Positions 1-9,800 of a DNA stretch of 64,000 nucleotides are shown piece by piece. Position 1 is the first letter of the stretch, and every line of letters begins with the position of its first letter. The notes beneath the pieces are model-generated. The model made no database searches. It was not told the origin of the DNA and saw only the letters and a program-made list of their open reading frames with translations. A program made the position numbers and the translations under genes. Origin of the DNA: an uncultured Bacteroidia bacterium (lineage in GTDB: Bacteria > Bacteroidota > Bacteroidia > Bacteroidales > Prolixibacteraceae); assembly GCA_903907075.1 (NCBI GenBank), contig CAIVMQ010000009.1, positions 1-64,000 on the forward strand, written 5' to 3'.

Positions 1-174
1 GATATGCTGTTTGAAATCAGCCAATATCGCTTCATATCCCCGTTCAACTTTCGTTTCAAAGAAGATTTTTTTCTTAATCGTGAAGGAGGAATCTCCAACG
101 ACAACGGCACATTTAGTGCCGCCAATATCTAAACCCAGGTATATATCTTCGTGGATTGGATTCGTTAAGGCCAT
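1..174 (-). CDS. ROK family sugar kinase, N-terminal part (cut by window edge)
   Basis: The minus strand is open from an ATG at 174-172 to the window edge, giving 58 codons; the rest of the gene lies outside. Residues 13-21 read LGLDIGGTK, the phosphate-binding motif that opens ROK-family sugar kinases and repressors. No helix-turn-helix precedes it, so this is a kinase rather than a NagC-type repressor. ROK kinases phosphorylate glucose, GlcNAc, ManNAc, fructose or allose in the cytoplasm. Beside NagA- and NagB-like genes elsewhere in the locus, a hexosamine kinase is a reasonable inference, but the specificity region is not visible. The gene follows the LacI regulator after 49 bases and has its own promoter-like box and palindrome in that gap. 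Confidence 0.85.
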   Translation of the reverse strand, partial: MALTNPIHEDIYLGLDIGGTKCAVVVGDSSFTIKKKIFFETKVERGYEAILADFKQHI

Positions 175-193
175 ATTATTTTTTGTTGAATTA

Positions 194-207
194 CTAAATC
201 GTTTTAG
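194..207 (-). promoter_or_regulatory. Candidate LacI-family operator before the ROK kinase
   Basis: On the minus strand the bases read CTAAAACGATTTAG, a 14-bp near-palindrome with 5-bp arms and a central CG. It sits directly 3' of a TATTTTTG box, where transcription should start. LacI-family proteins whose hinge helix carries a leucine usually bind palindromes with a central CpG, and the neighbouring LacI protein has such a hinge (PNRIAQGL). That the two interact is inference. Confidence 0.45.
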
Positions 208-215
208 CAAAAATA
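208..215 (-). promoter_or_regulatory. Bacteroidota-type -7 box for the ROK kinase gene
   Basis: TATTTTTG on the minus strand matches the TAnnTTTG -7 consensus exactly. A weak CTTG at 237-234 lies 18 bases upstream in the -33 position. The ROK start codon is 34 bases downstream. The box lies just past the lacI stop codon and its -33 partner inside the end of lacI. Confidence 0.5.
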
Positions 216-223
216 TAAAATTT

Positions 224-1252
224 TTACGATCCGCAAGATTTTCGAATAATTAAATCAGTTTTTAAAATAATCTTCTGGATTTTACCCGGTCCATCAGAGC
301 GTTTAATATCGCTAAGCAGTATCTGCACTGCTGTTTTTCCTATCTCTTTGAGCGGCTGATTGACTACCGTTACCGGACTGACACAAATCTTATAGGCATC
401 GGGATTATCGAAACTAACAATAGCAATATCATCAGGAATTTTTAGTCCCAAAGCGGAGATTGACTCAATGCCGTTAATCCCTAATTTACTGGTAGAAAAT
501 AAAATTGCATCTGCCTTATGTGGTGACGACTTGTTTACCAAATCTTTTATTGCTCTGGCGACCAATTTATTGTCGTGCGAAAAAGGTAGTATCTTGATTA
601 GGCTCTCCTCGACGGGAATATTGGCATCGCGTAAAGCTTGTTTATACCCCTCGGTACGATCAATCATATTTATCAGATCGAGATTTATGGTCACATTGGC
701 AATCCGCCTACGACCTAATTTAAGGAGATGATTTGTGGCTTTATAGGCCGCATCAAAATTATCGACCATAATCTGATTGCATTCAATTTCAGGAAAATAA
801 CGGTCGATAAGCACAAATGGCACATTTCCTTTGGACAAAGCCAGAATTTGATCTTCACTATTCTTTGGAGGAGAGATAATATAGCCATCAACAAGTGTCT
901 GTTGCATCATGGCAATTTGCGCCCTTGACTTATCGGGATTTTCATCCGAGCTACAGAAAATAACCCGATAGCCATGTTTAGCTGCTTCCTGCTCTATCTC
1001 GCGTCCCAGAATTCCAAAAAAGGGATTGGCAATATCGGCGATAATCAATCCAATGGTATTGGTCTTGCCGGTACGCAACCCCTGGGCAATTCGATTTGGT
1101 TGATAATTCAGCTCTTTGGCAACCTCTAAAACCTTCGTACAGATATCTTCGCTGATACGAAATTCCTTTGCTTTTCCATTCAGCACAAAAGAGACCAGAG
1201 TTTTGGATACACCTAAGTGCTTGGCTATATCATTAAGTGACGTTTTTTTCAT
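224..1252 (-). CDS. LacI-family transcriptional regulator
   Basis: A 342-residue protein. Residues 1-60 form the LacI helix-turn-helix and hinge: MKKTSLNDIAKHLGVSKTLV is the DNA-binding start, and LNYQPNRIAQGLRTGK holds the hinge whose leucine normally wedges into a central CpG. The remainder is a periplasmic-binding-protein-like sugar sensor (TNTIGLIIADIANPFFG, then a C-terminal lobe with IPDDIAIVSFD). The ATG at 1252 is chosen because the HTH begins there; the frame is open further upstream, but that stretch overlaps the preceding gene. It overlaps the oxidoreductase stop by four bases (ATGA), so translation is probably coupled. It is the likely local repressor or activator of this sugar locus; its effector is unknown. 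Confidence 0.93.
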   Translation of the reverse strand: MKKTSLNDIAKHLGVSKTLVSFVLNGKAKEFRISEDICTKVLEVAKELNYQPNRIAQGLRTGKTNTIGLIIADIANPFFGILGREIEQEAAKHGYRVIFCSSDENPDKSRAQIAMMQQTLVDGYIISPPKNSEDQILALSKGNVPFVLIDRYFPEIECNQIMVDNFDAAYKATNHLLKLGRRRIANVTINLDLINMIDRTEGYKQALRDANIPVEESLIKILPFSHDNKLVARAIKDLVNKSSPHKADAILFSTSKLGINGIESISALGLKIPDDIAIVSFDNPDAYKICVSPVTVVNQPLKEIGKTAVQILLSDIKRSDGPGKIQKIILKTDLIIRKSCGS

Positions 1253-2622
1253 GAGATAGGGTGATCTACAATCTCCTCTTTTTGACGATCCCAATAAAGT
1301 TTCTTCCCTTCCCGATAGCTTCGTGTGGCCATTACTGTACCTACCGAATGCCAAAAGCCAGTATGTATATTTCCGTTTGTCTTCCTGTTTCGGCTTCGCA
1401 TGCAATCGGCCCAGTTATCCAGATGAAATTTACTGTCGTCACCCAATGCAGCGGGAGGGAGCTTCATACCGTACTCTTCGGTAGTTATCATCTCGGCTTT
1501 ACCACTTTTAACAGCCTCTTTAAGCCCTTCATAAAAGTCAAATCCTCCGGTTAAATCTAGATGCTCGGGAATAAAGAACCAACGGGGACTCCCCTCCCCG
1601 CCATGGGCAAACAGGGTCCCTTCCTTACCTCGAATACACGAGTAATCACCAAACTTATTAGCATAACTAGATGAATAGGAGTATAATAAATTTGCTTCAG
1701 TATAGGTTGCCAATGCCTGGAAGGTATCTGGATTTTCACGTAAATCGGGCCATCCGAAAATACCTCCATTTGCTACCATCGTATCAGGGATTGCAGTATC
1801 AGTATAAAAATGGACCAGACCTATTGCATGGCTCATCCACTGAGAGGTTATTCCTCCCGAATAATCTTTAAAGATTCGAAATTCACAATATTTCCATGGG
1901 TCGAATGGGACCACCGGTTTATCGAGAAGCCATTTTTCCCAATCGGTGTCCTGCTCACGGATAGCGGCCACATTAGGGTTATTGGGATTATGCCAGCGAG
2001 GACCATTGTCATTCCAAACCTGTTCGATCTTTGTTATCTGTCCTAACCTGCCAGAGCGGACTATCTCGCGCACCTTTCGTTGCACAGGATCACTAACCCA
2101 CTGCGAACCCATTTGGACAATCTGATTTGAACCCAATACGGCTTTTCGCGCAAGCTTAGCATCATCAACGCTATCGGCCATCGGTTTTTCGCAATAGCAA
2201 TCCTTCCCTGCTCTAACTACCTCAGCCAAAATCTTAGCATGTTGAAAATCGCCCGTAGCAATCATCACCGCATCAAGGCCGGGCATAGCCAATAATTGAT
2301 CAAAATATTTAAACTGTTGTACTTCAGAACCAAACATCTCCTTACACCTTGCCGCGGTATTCTCTCTGTTTCGCGTCCACAGATCACAAACAGCAACGAC
2401 ACCCAGGTTTTTATCTTTTTCCGACATCTTAACCATATTCTGATGTCCATGACTGCGTGCTCCACATCCCAGAAAAGCGATATTAATGCGCTCATTTGAT
2501 CCCATAATACGGTTATAGGAAGCCGTATTCATCGCATTGGCTCCTGTAGAGACTGCTGCTGCTGCAATGCCTACTGCAGTTTTTCCCATGAATTTCCTTC
2601 TTGAAATACGCTCCGTTGTCAT
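1249..2622 (-). CDS. Tat-exported Gfo/Idh/MocA family oxidoreductase
   Basis: A 457-residue NAD(P)-dependent oxidoreductase. The N-terminus carries a twin-arginine signal (SRRKFMGK at 7-14, then an alanine-rich stretch to about 30), so the protein should cross the inner membrane folded with its cofactor. The Rossmann fold follows, with LGCGARSHGH at 51-60 and the family EKP motif at 144-146. Family members oxidise or reduce sugar hydroxyls, and some (GH109 and related) cleave glycosides through a transient 3-keto sugar. The gene lies 51 bases after the S41-like gene and overlaps lacI by four bases. The substrate cannot be read from the sequence. Confidence 0.9.
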   Translation of the reverse strand: MTTERISRRKFMGKTAVGIAAAAVSTGANAMNTASYNRIMGSNERINIAFLGCGARSHGHQNMVKMSEKDKNLGVVAVCDLWTRNRENTAARCKEMFGSEVQQFKYFDQLLAMPGLDAVMIATGDFQHAKILAEVVRAGKDCYCEKPMADSVDDAKLARKAVLGSNQIVQMGSQWVSDPVQRKVREIVRSGRLGQITKIEQVWNDNGPRWHNPNNPNVAAIREQDTDWEKWLLDKPVVPFDPWKYCEFRIFKDYSGGITSQWMSHAIGLVHFYTDTAIPDTMVANGGIFGWPDLRENPDTFQALATYTEANLLYSYSSSYANKFGDYSCIRGKEGTLFAHGGEGSPRWFFIPEHLDLTGGFDFYEGLKEAVKSGKAEMITTEEYGMKLPPAALGDDSKFHLDNWADCMRSRNRKTNGNIHTGFWHSVGTVMATRSYREGKKLYWDRQKEEIVDHPIS

Positions 2623-2673
2623 ACTGATTCTGTTTTAAGTATACTCAATCAATTTTAAAACCTACTCTATCAA

Positions 2674-3996
2674 TCAACGTAAAATATAGTGCATTAACTC
2701 GTCTCCTGATCTTAAAACATCAGGATCGACACCAATAGAATTGAGACTTTTTCCTTCACCCGTAAAAAATTCAGAACCGGACAGTAACAAGTCATATTCA
2801 CCGTTGATTTTAAAATACTCCGCCCAAAAAGTGTTCCCGGCAGTTTTCTGACCCACAATAGTACCAATTTTATTATTTTTTACCGCATAGGTAATCATTT
2901 CAGCGACTCGCGCGGTTTTAGAATCTGTCAACAGGTAGACTTTCCCCTTGAAATTATTTTTAGAAGGGATTACATTAAGGTACCTCCCTTGTTCTTTACT
3001 AAATAATTCAGAGGAAAAGTCAGTATCCATAAATGATTTAAACACCTTTTTATAGTCTTCGGATTTAGGGATTACCAAACCGGTATCGCGCCACTTTCTG
3101 GTTAAATAAGCTCCCGCAAGAAATGGCTTATTGGCAATATAATTAAGCAGTAAATTTGCTGAAGCCGGACTAATTCGACTATTCCCTCGCAGATCAATCA
3201 CCAACTTCGCATACCTTTTTGTGCTAATTATCATAGCAATACTATCCATCTCATTTTGATTTAAAGGGAGTGAATTCCCCTCCAATATAGCCACTGACGA
3301 ATTTTGTTCACGTATTCTGGCTCTGTTTCTTCTGTTATTAGGCTTATTATGAGGGCGGCTTTTCGTTAGCTCATAGGGTGAAAAAGGGAGTTTCTTACCC
3401 AGCCAGAAGAACGTCGCCGCAAGCTCATAATCATCCGATATCTTAGTCTTCAAACTATTGACCTTATTTTTAAAATCATGCCATTCATCCGAACGTATCC
3501 AAGCCGGGTTTACAAGACTGTTTTCAGTAATTTGAAATGCCAAATTTATCAAGGAAGCATAATCATTTATCGGTTTAACATCAGCCATTTTCACCCCTTG
3601 TAAAGAGTGTGATTTTCCTTTGGGATCGAGATATTTGCCATTGAATTGATTTCCAGCCAATGAGGCGGAGAAGGGGAATTGCTTGTCGAAATAATTAAAT
3701 GTGCCATTTAACAATAAGGTGTCTTTAGAAGAACGGGTTGTCCCCTCAATAAATACAATCTCGGGATATTTAAGCTTTCCTGCGGCTTTAGCCAAAGTAT
3801 AGGTAAAAACTCCGGCAAGTTCTTTAAGGGCATCTTTGCGAGAGAATGCGACAAAGGTATTCTTCTCCTTATTTACCTCAACGGTAAGTAAGATTTCATC
3901 CTCATGTTCATTCTCTATCTTCCAATAGGTTTGAGAAGAAACAATGAATGGTTGGAATAGCAGCACTACAAAAAAAAGTAATCTAAATCTATCCAT
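2674..3996 (-). CDS. Secreted S41-like (tail-specific protease fold) protein, nucleophile apparently lost
   Basis: A 440-residue protein with a signal peptide (MDRFRLLFFVVLLFQPFIVSSQ). The C-terminal half has the layout of the S41 catalytic core: KLVIDLRGN, then VYLLTDSKTARVAEM and IGTIVGQKTAGN. In active S41 peptidases the nucleophile Ser lies three residues before a conserved Glu (Ser-x-x-Glu). Here Glu366 is kept but the matching residue is Arg363, so the protein may be inactive or use other chemistry. No PDZ domain was recognised, and the N-terminal half is unassigned. A GC-rich hairpin separates it from the upstream GH20-like gene. The S41 assignment is good; activity is doubtful. Confidence 0.75.
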   Translation of the reverse strand: MDRFRLLFFVVLLFQPFIVSSQTYWKIENEHEDEILLTVEVNKEKNTFVAFSRKDALKELAGVFTYTLAKAAGKLKYPEIVFIEGTTRSSKDTLLLNGTFNYFDKQFPFSASLAGNQFNGKYLDPKGKSHSLQGVKMADVKPINDYASLINLAFQITENSLVNPAWIRSDEWHDFKNKVNSLKTKISDDYELAATFFWLGKKLPFSPYELTKSRPHNKPNNRRNRARIREQNSSVAILEGNSLPLNQNEMDSIAMIISTKRYAKLVIDLRGNSRISPASANLLLNYIANKPFLAGAYLTRKWRDTGLVIPKSEDYKKVFKSFMDTDFSSELFSKEQGRYLNVIPSKNNFKGKVYLLTDSKTARVAEMITYAVKNNKIGTIVGQKTAGNTFWAEYFKINGEYDLLLSGSEFFTGEGKSLNSIGVDPDVLRSGDELMHYILR

Positions 3997-4018
3997 CAGG
4001 TACTAACGGTTCTTAATA

Positions 4019-4058
4019 TGGGCGGGTTGTCCTTCAGTCTAAAAGAACTACCCGCCCA
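4019..4058 (-). terminator. GC-rich hairpin between GH20-like and S41-like genes
   Basis: TGGGCGGGT at 4019-4027 pairs perfectly with ACCCGCCCA at 4050-4058, with further pairing inside (GT/AC, CTT/AAG). It sits in the 126-base gap after the GH20-like stop. There is no strong T run on either side, so this may be an attenuator or an mRNA-stabilising hairpin rather than a full terminator. Confidence 0.4.
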
Positions 4059-4122
4059 CTAAATTAACTATTCTGAGATCGAATTACGGTGCACAAAGAG
4101 AATCACAAAATCTGCCTTATTT

Positions 4123-6759
4123 CTATTTTGTAAGCCATGTTCTCCCTGTCCAGTTTACCTCCCCAGTTTCGGCCAGACCAAATGAGCGATCATCGCTATA
4201 CCATTCAGTATGCATGAGTCCCATAAAATTAGGGTTGCGCCTGTTTTGAAGTAATATGCGTTCCCAGGCCTGATGATTTACAAGATGATCCCATGGGGAG
4301 CCATAGGTTCTAAATCCACTGCTGAGGAAAAATTCTGTTCCCTTCTCCAGTAGATCACGTTGTTGATAATTTTCAGCGGTATAAAACCAATGAGCCATAA
4401 TAATATCCTTATATAACAACTCACCGACCTTCTCGAGCAACTTCAAGCCTGCATTATGATACGGATTCACGCAGTCTGCCCACATTATCATATCGACCTT
4501 AGGATCGTGTTTTTTGATGATATCTCTCATCCTGTTAATCTGGTAGGCAACAAGCTGGTATTCCTTTAAGTTCCGTTTTTTGCATCGACTATCGCTATTC
4601 ACTAAGCCAATTTCGTCGTGATTAACATGTAGTTTCTGCGGCTTCAGTATCTTGATGATAAGCCCTGAGAGGCGATCAAATTCAGTATAGGCAAGCTCTT
4701 CGGAGGGGCACGTTTTTGAAAAGCGGTGTGCCCGCGCATCAATAATATCGCCTGTAAAAAATAGTTTTCCATTTTTGGGAATCCGTCCCGTGGCTATCCG
4801 CTCAATAACCGGAGGGGCATCGGAAATAATCTTGTAATCTTTACCCTGTTCGTAACTTATTCCACCTTTGGCTGCTGAGCGAAAAACAGGGCGAGAGCTT
4901 TCGATATTTACAAGTCGCTGAAATTTAAGCTCTACTTTATCTCCCTGAAGTGTTATTGGTTCATTCTCGGTAAAAAATCCCTCTTCCCACGCTGGGTCAG
5001 CAGTGATCCAAAGCAAAGGAATAGGTTCAATCTGAAAGCTTTTAAGATAATCGAAATACTCGATCATCTCTTTTTGAATCTGAGGATCATCCATTTTACG
5101 GTAGTCAGATGAGCGGACTACGATTTCGTTATATTTCAGATCGATATATTCAAGTATCCGTGCTTTACTCTTTTCAGTCATAGGCACTGGAAGGTACTGA
5201 AAAGTAGCGCGATGTGCAGCAACAGGATAGTCGAGAAGGTCAACAGATGGCAAAGGAACCTTCATATCCAACAATTGTTTTAAGGTAACCAACCCAAAAT
5301 GGAGTCCTCTGATATCGGCACCAATAACTTTGATTTGGTTATTATCTACAATCAGCCTGTAAGCCTCATTATTTTGAAATGAGAACCCTTTTGCCTCGGG
5401 AAAGTCGCGTTGTAAACCCAGCAATACAGTTCCATGATCTGATTTTTTCCAGGAAATACCCCCTTTTTCTGCGAGTGATTTTTCGATCCGTCCAAGATCT
5501 GCCTGTACTACTCCCGAGGTATAATCGGTAAAGGTCAACTCTTTACCAACGACCATCCCCTCCTTACCTGTTAATTCAATTTGCTGAATCTCGGGGTACA
5601 CCTTATGATAGGGTGAAGGGGCATTTTTTTGTTGGATAATCCATTTTTCATAACGGTCGGACACCTCTTTTTGTGTCCAGGAGTCCATCGGCTCGAGATT
5701 GCCAGCTTTCACATCGTCGGCTAATTGAAAGGCCAAGCATTTTGTGTTTTTCAGTGCCTCCTGACCATGAAAAAGTGTTGTGTCGGGAAGTGGGATAGTC
5801 AGAAAATGGTTATAAGTCTGCGCAATATCAGGGGCTTTACCCACGAAGATGTAATTTCGCAGTAACGATTGTTTTCCATTAGGAAGGTTTATTGAGCAGG
5901 AGACAGGATGGAGACCATCGATCAGATTTAGCTCACTCTTTTTGATTTTTATCGTCTCACCCAAATTAGTTTGATAAGAGGCAATAACGTGATTTTCATC
6001 CAGGTCCATAATAGTTATCGTTGCCGGAATTTTATGTTTTAAGAGCTCTACCTTATAACGTTGGCCAGCGAAAATCTGAAAATCCTCAGGCGTTTCAGTT
6101 ATCTCAGGACGGGTATACAAATAGGCACTCTCCTCAACACGCTTTATAGTTTTTTCTAAATCAAGAAAACGAAACTGGAAACTCCACTTCCCAAACCCTT
6201 GAGAGATCTTCACACAAAACTGATTTTCCCCCTTTTTAAGCAGTACAGGAACCAGATCACGGTCGGGCTCCTCTGAACCCATGGTGTTATGTTCCAAAAT
6301 CCTTTCCCCATTTTGCCATATCCTGATACCGTCGTTAGAGGTTACTGAGAGGACCATTTTCTGATCCTTTTCGACTGTTACAACACATGCAGCATAAGCT
6401 ATTGTCTGATCTTTGGGAGTTAAAATTTCGTCGAGCGGGATCAATCCAAATGGGCTACTATACCGATTCCATTTTACACTATGACCGTCAGGGTGGGTAA
6501 CCTCCATCCCCTCAAAAGGGCGGATCTTCCCCTCGCCTCCGTATTGCATCAAATAATCCTCGTAATGACCTAATGATGTTGAGTCGAACCGATAATCATT
6601 GATCCCTTTAGGGAGTGGATTTGGAAACGGACCGCACAAAAGCCAATCGCGTAAAAATTCACCCGACTTGGGATTCGCGTAAACAGGACCGTTTTTAACA
6701 GCCATGGCACTTGTGGTTGCCAGCAACAAAAACAGGATTAATCGAAGTGTTTTTTTCAT
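4123..6759 (-). CDS. Secreted GH20-like beta-hexosaminidase-type hydrolase
   Basis: An 878-residue protein with a Sec signal peptide (to about residue 20). Residues of roughly 30-200 form a PA14-like beta domain (DWLLCGPFPNPL). A GH20b-type alpha/beta domain follows at about 390-500 (IRGLHFGLVTLKQLLD), then a TIM barrel starting at DLLDYPVAAHRATFQYLP. The barrel carries Asp715-Glu716 in LHVNHDEI, matching the catalytic Asp-Glu pair of GH20, where the substrate acetamido group acts as nucleophile. The usual GH20 H-x-G-G-D-E context is changed, so it is a divergent member. Likely substrate: terminal GlcNAc or GalNAc. It is followed by an S41-like gene and preceded by a GH78 gene on the same strand. 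Confidence 0.75.
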   Translation of the reverse strand: MKKTLRLILFLLLATTSAMAVKNGPVYANPKSGEFLRDWLLCGPFPNPLPKGINDYRFDSTSLGHYEDYLMQYGGEGKIRPFEGMEVTHPDGHSVKWNRYSSPFGLIPLDEILTPKDQTIAYAACVVTVEKDQKMVLSVTSNDGIRIWQNGERILEHNTMGSEEPDRDLVPVLLKKGENQFCVKISQGFGKWSFQFRFLDLEKTIKRVEESAYLYTRPEITETPEDFQIFAGQRYKVELLKHKIPATITIMDLDENHVIASYQTNLGETIKIKKSELNLIDGLHPVSCSINLPNGKQSLLRNYIFVGKAPDIAQTYNHFLTIPLPDTTLFHGQEALKNTKCLAFQLADDVKAGNLEPMDSWTQKEVSDRYEKWIIQQKNAPSPYHKVYPEIQQIELTGKEGMVVGKELTFTDYTSGVVQADLGRIEKSLAEKGGISWKKSDHGTVLLGLQRDFPEAKGFSFQNNEAYRLIVDNNQIKVIGADIRGLHFGLVTLKQLLDMKVPLPSVDLLDYPVAAHRATFQYLPVPMTEKSKARILEYIDLKYNEIVVRSSDYRKMDDPQIQKEMIEYFDYLKSFQIEPIPLLWITADPAWEEGFFTENEPITLQGDKVELKFQRLVNIESSRPVFRSAAKGGISYEQGKDYKIISDAPPVIERIATGRIPKNGKLFFTGDIIDARAHRFSKTCPSEELAYTEFDRLSGLIIKILKPQKLHVNHDEIGLVNSDSRCKKRNLKEYQLVAYQINRMRDIIKKHDPKVDMIMWADCVNPYHNAGLKLLEKVGELLYKDIIMAHWFYTAENYQQRDLLEKGTEFFLSSGFRTYGSPWDHLVNHQAWERILLQNRRNPNFMGLMHTEWYSDDRSFGLAETGEVNWTGRTWLTK

Positions 6760-6819
6760 AGTTAGTTGGTTTTTAAAATCATGAAAGCTCAGTTAGTTAA
6801 AGTATTAGAATAGGCAGTT

Positions 6820-9800
6820 CTATTTTTGAAACAGAACGATTGCCGGAACATCTTGTTTTTCAATCCCGGGACCGGTATACTGCACGCGCAGGTACATCCC
6901 TCCGCCGGCTTGAAAATAGTTTAGTTTTATCGGATAAATACCTGGTGACAACGTTATTTTTCCCGTTGCCTCAATATCTGCACCATGAGGGCCATCGTGA
7001 TCGACAACCAACTGATTGTTAATGAATAATTTACTCCCGTCATTCGACTGAATAAAAAATTCATAACTCCCCGCTTTATGAATCTGAATCTTGCCATCAA
7101 ACGACATCGCAAATTCATCGCGGGTCGAGATAATATCATCAAGGGAAAACTTATAGACGATTCCAGATTTAGTAGAAGTAAGCTTAGAATAATCAGGTAA
7201 CATCATCCATTCTCCTTCGTAATATTTATACGATAACCCATTCAGCTTCGGATTAATAAAATCGATATAATTGGTTTTAATAAAGCTTGGCTCATAACCA
7301 TCGAGCATTGCCTTAGCTCGAATATAGGTTGGTTTACTAACATAAAATGGTTTCGTAAATACCGTTGACGTGCTCTCCGGATTTGTACCATCCACCGTAT
7401 AATGGATCTGAGCTTCGGCCACATCTGAGGTTATACTTACCTTAATGGAGTCGTGCACTTGCACCAGGGTGTCTCCCGGATGAATGATCGGATTGGAGAG
7501 TATGGTATTTTTTAGCATATTTTTCGAACCTTTCGATACGAACTTATAATCACCTGAAGCGACCTCAAAAACGGCATACTTTCCATCACTACGCAAATAT
7601 TTAACCTGCGAATTGTTAACTGTTGACTTACCACTCTCGGTTACATGACTAACATCCAAGGCTAAAACGTAAACCGTAGCTGAACTATTTGCCGGTATTG
7701 AGACATCGAGTTGATAATCGCCTTGTTCAAATTTCCAGGATGTGCTAATTGTTCCAAACAACGACTGGTAGGAGGTTTTTGCATAGGTAAGGCTACTCAC
7801 CGGTGTTGGTTTAATGATAACATGTTTAAATCCCGGCGACGCAGGATCGGGTGAAATACCACCCAGGCTTTGATAGTACCAGGCACATATGCTTCCGAAC
7901 ATCGGGTGGCTGTGCGATACATCGCCTTGAAAAGTCTCCCAGATTGTAGTTGCACCCTTCTCAATCATCCAGCCAAAGCCCGGAAAGTCGCGTTGGTTCA
8001 TCAGTGTATAGGCAAGATCGGCTCGGTCCATTGCTGTGAGTACCTCCAACAAAAGTGGTGTCCCTAATATACCGGTATCAAAATGGGCCTTATTATCAGT
8101 AACAACATTTTTAACCAAGCTATTAAAGACCGATTGTACATTTTTATCTTCTGCTATACCGAAGCCAATTGGATAAATATTAGCCCCTTGTCTTCCGATC
8201 GAATAACTCGATTTATCGGCATGATAATAGATCGTATTGATAGCTTTTTGTGCTTGTATGGCCAACTGGGTAAAATAGTCCTTATCCTCATTTTTGGATA
8301 GGGCTGCCGATATTTTAATCATAAGCTGACAATTATAGAAATAGTAACAGCTATTTACAAAGTCTGCCGGAATATCAACGATTTCCGGAGGAACCCACTC
8401 ACCAAGACCCTGACTCGCGAGAATACCATCTTTGTTAAGTGAATTTTTCAGGTAATCAATCCAATGCTTCATCCCTGCATAATGATTCTCAAGAATTCGT
8501 GTATCGCCATAATATTGATACATATACCACGGAATAATCACATAAGCAGAGCCCCATGCTGTTCCACCACCTCCATCCTGATAGGGGGTGGTATTAGGGA
8601 CATATCCGGTTTTATGATTCTGACCGTCAGAGATATCATTTAGCCACTTGGTATAAAACTGCGACATATCGAAATTATAAATCGCTGCGCGTGCCGAGAT
8701 CTGACCATCCCCGGTATATCCCCGTCGTTCGCGATGGGGACAATCACTAGGTACACCACCGTGGACATTTCCGAGCTGGGTCCATTGGTAATTATCAAGT
8801 ATCTGATTCAACAGCTTATTTGATGATTCAAAAGTTCCTGTTTTCTTAATATCGGTATTAACAACTCTTCCCTCAATATTTTCAATCGTTAACTTGGTAG
8901 GAGACCCAAACACGTCGACATACCTAAACGCATGCCAGGTAAATCGGGGTTCCCAAATCTCGAGGCCCTCGCCCTTGAGAATATAGGTATCGGTTTGATT
9001 ATATGTTGGACCAAACTCCTCGATAAATCGAAGTTTAATTTTTGTCCCTTTAGGTCCCGAGAGCTTTATGCGGGCCCAACCTGAGAATAACCGTCCCATA
9101 TCAAACCGGTAGACCCCTTTATCGGGTTCTATAACCGATAATGGCTGAATGGTTTGTGTAACCCTGTCGGGAGGCGAAATCTGCCCCTTTAAAGTTCCTG
9201 TCGGTGTGCGCACAGCAACGGCATTGAGCCATTTCGAGGCGTTGAATCCACTCTCGCTCCACCCTTTCTGTTCCAAACGAGCATCGTAGATCTCACCCGT
9301 ATGTAGCCCATTGTAAAGAATTGGGCTCAACGACGTCTGCCACTTCTCGTCGCTAATTATCACATCACTAGTACCATCTTCATACTCAATTTTAAATTGC
9401 GCAATAAGTCGTGGGGTGTCGTACCAAAGCATGGTATCGTTGGGTCTATCGGCCTGTATATACCATCCATTACCCACTATTATACCTACCGCATTTCCTC
9501 CATCTTTTAGGGCAGAGGTGATATCAAAAGTCTCATACAATACTGTAGAGGTCATATTTCCGATTCGCTGCTCAGACCATTTTTCAACTTTTTGACGGTC
9601 ATAATTAGTCTGATTGGGAGAAAGGACATGGTCTCCAATTTTTTTCCCATTGAGGTATAGTTCATAATATCCGAGGCCAGTTACATAGGCGCTCGCCTGT
9701 TTTATTTTCTTTGAGACTGTGAACTCGCGTCTAAACTCAGGGGAGGCATTTTTTAAGTCGCCTAAAGTTAACGATTCGGGGGCTCCGATCCATTTGGCTT

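Noticed and set aside
1250-1405. A longer LacI reading frame from 1405
   Set aside because: The extra 51 residues lie inside the preceding oxidoreductase gene and have no family similarity; the HTH starts at the ATG at 1252.
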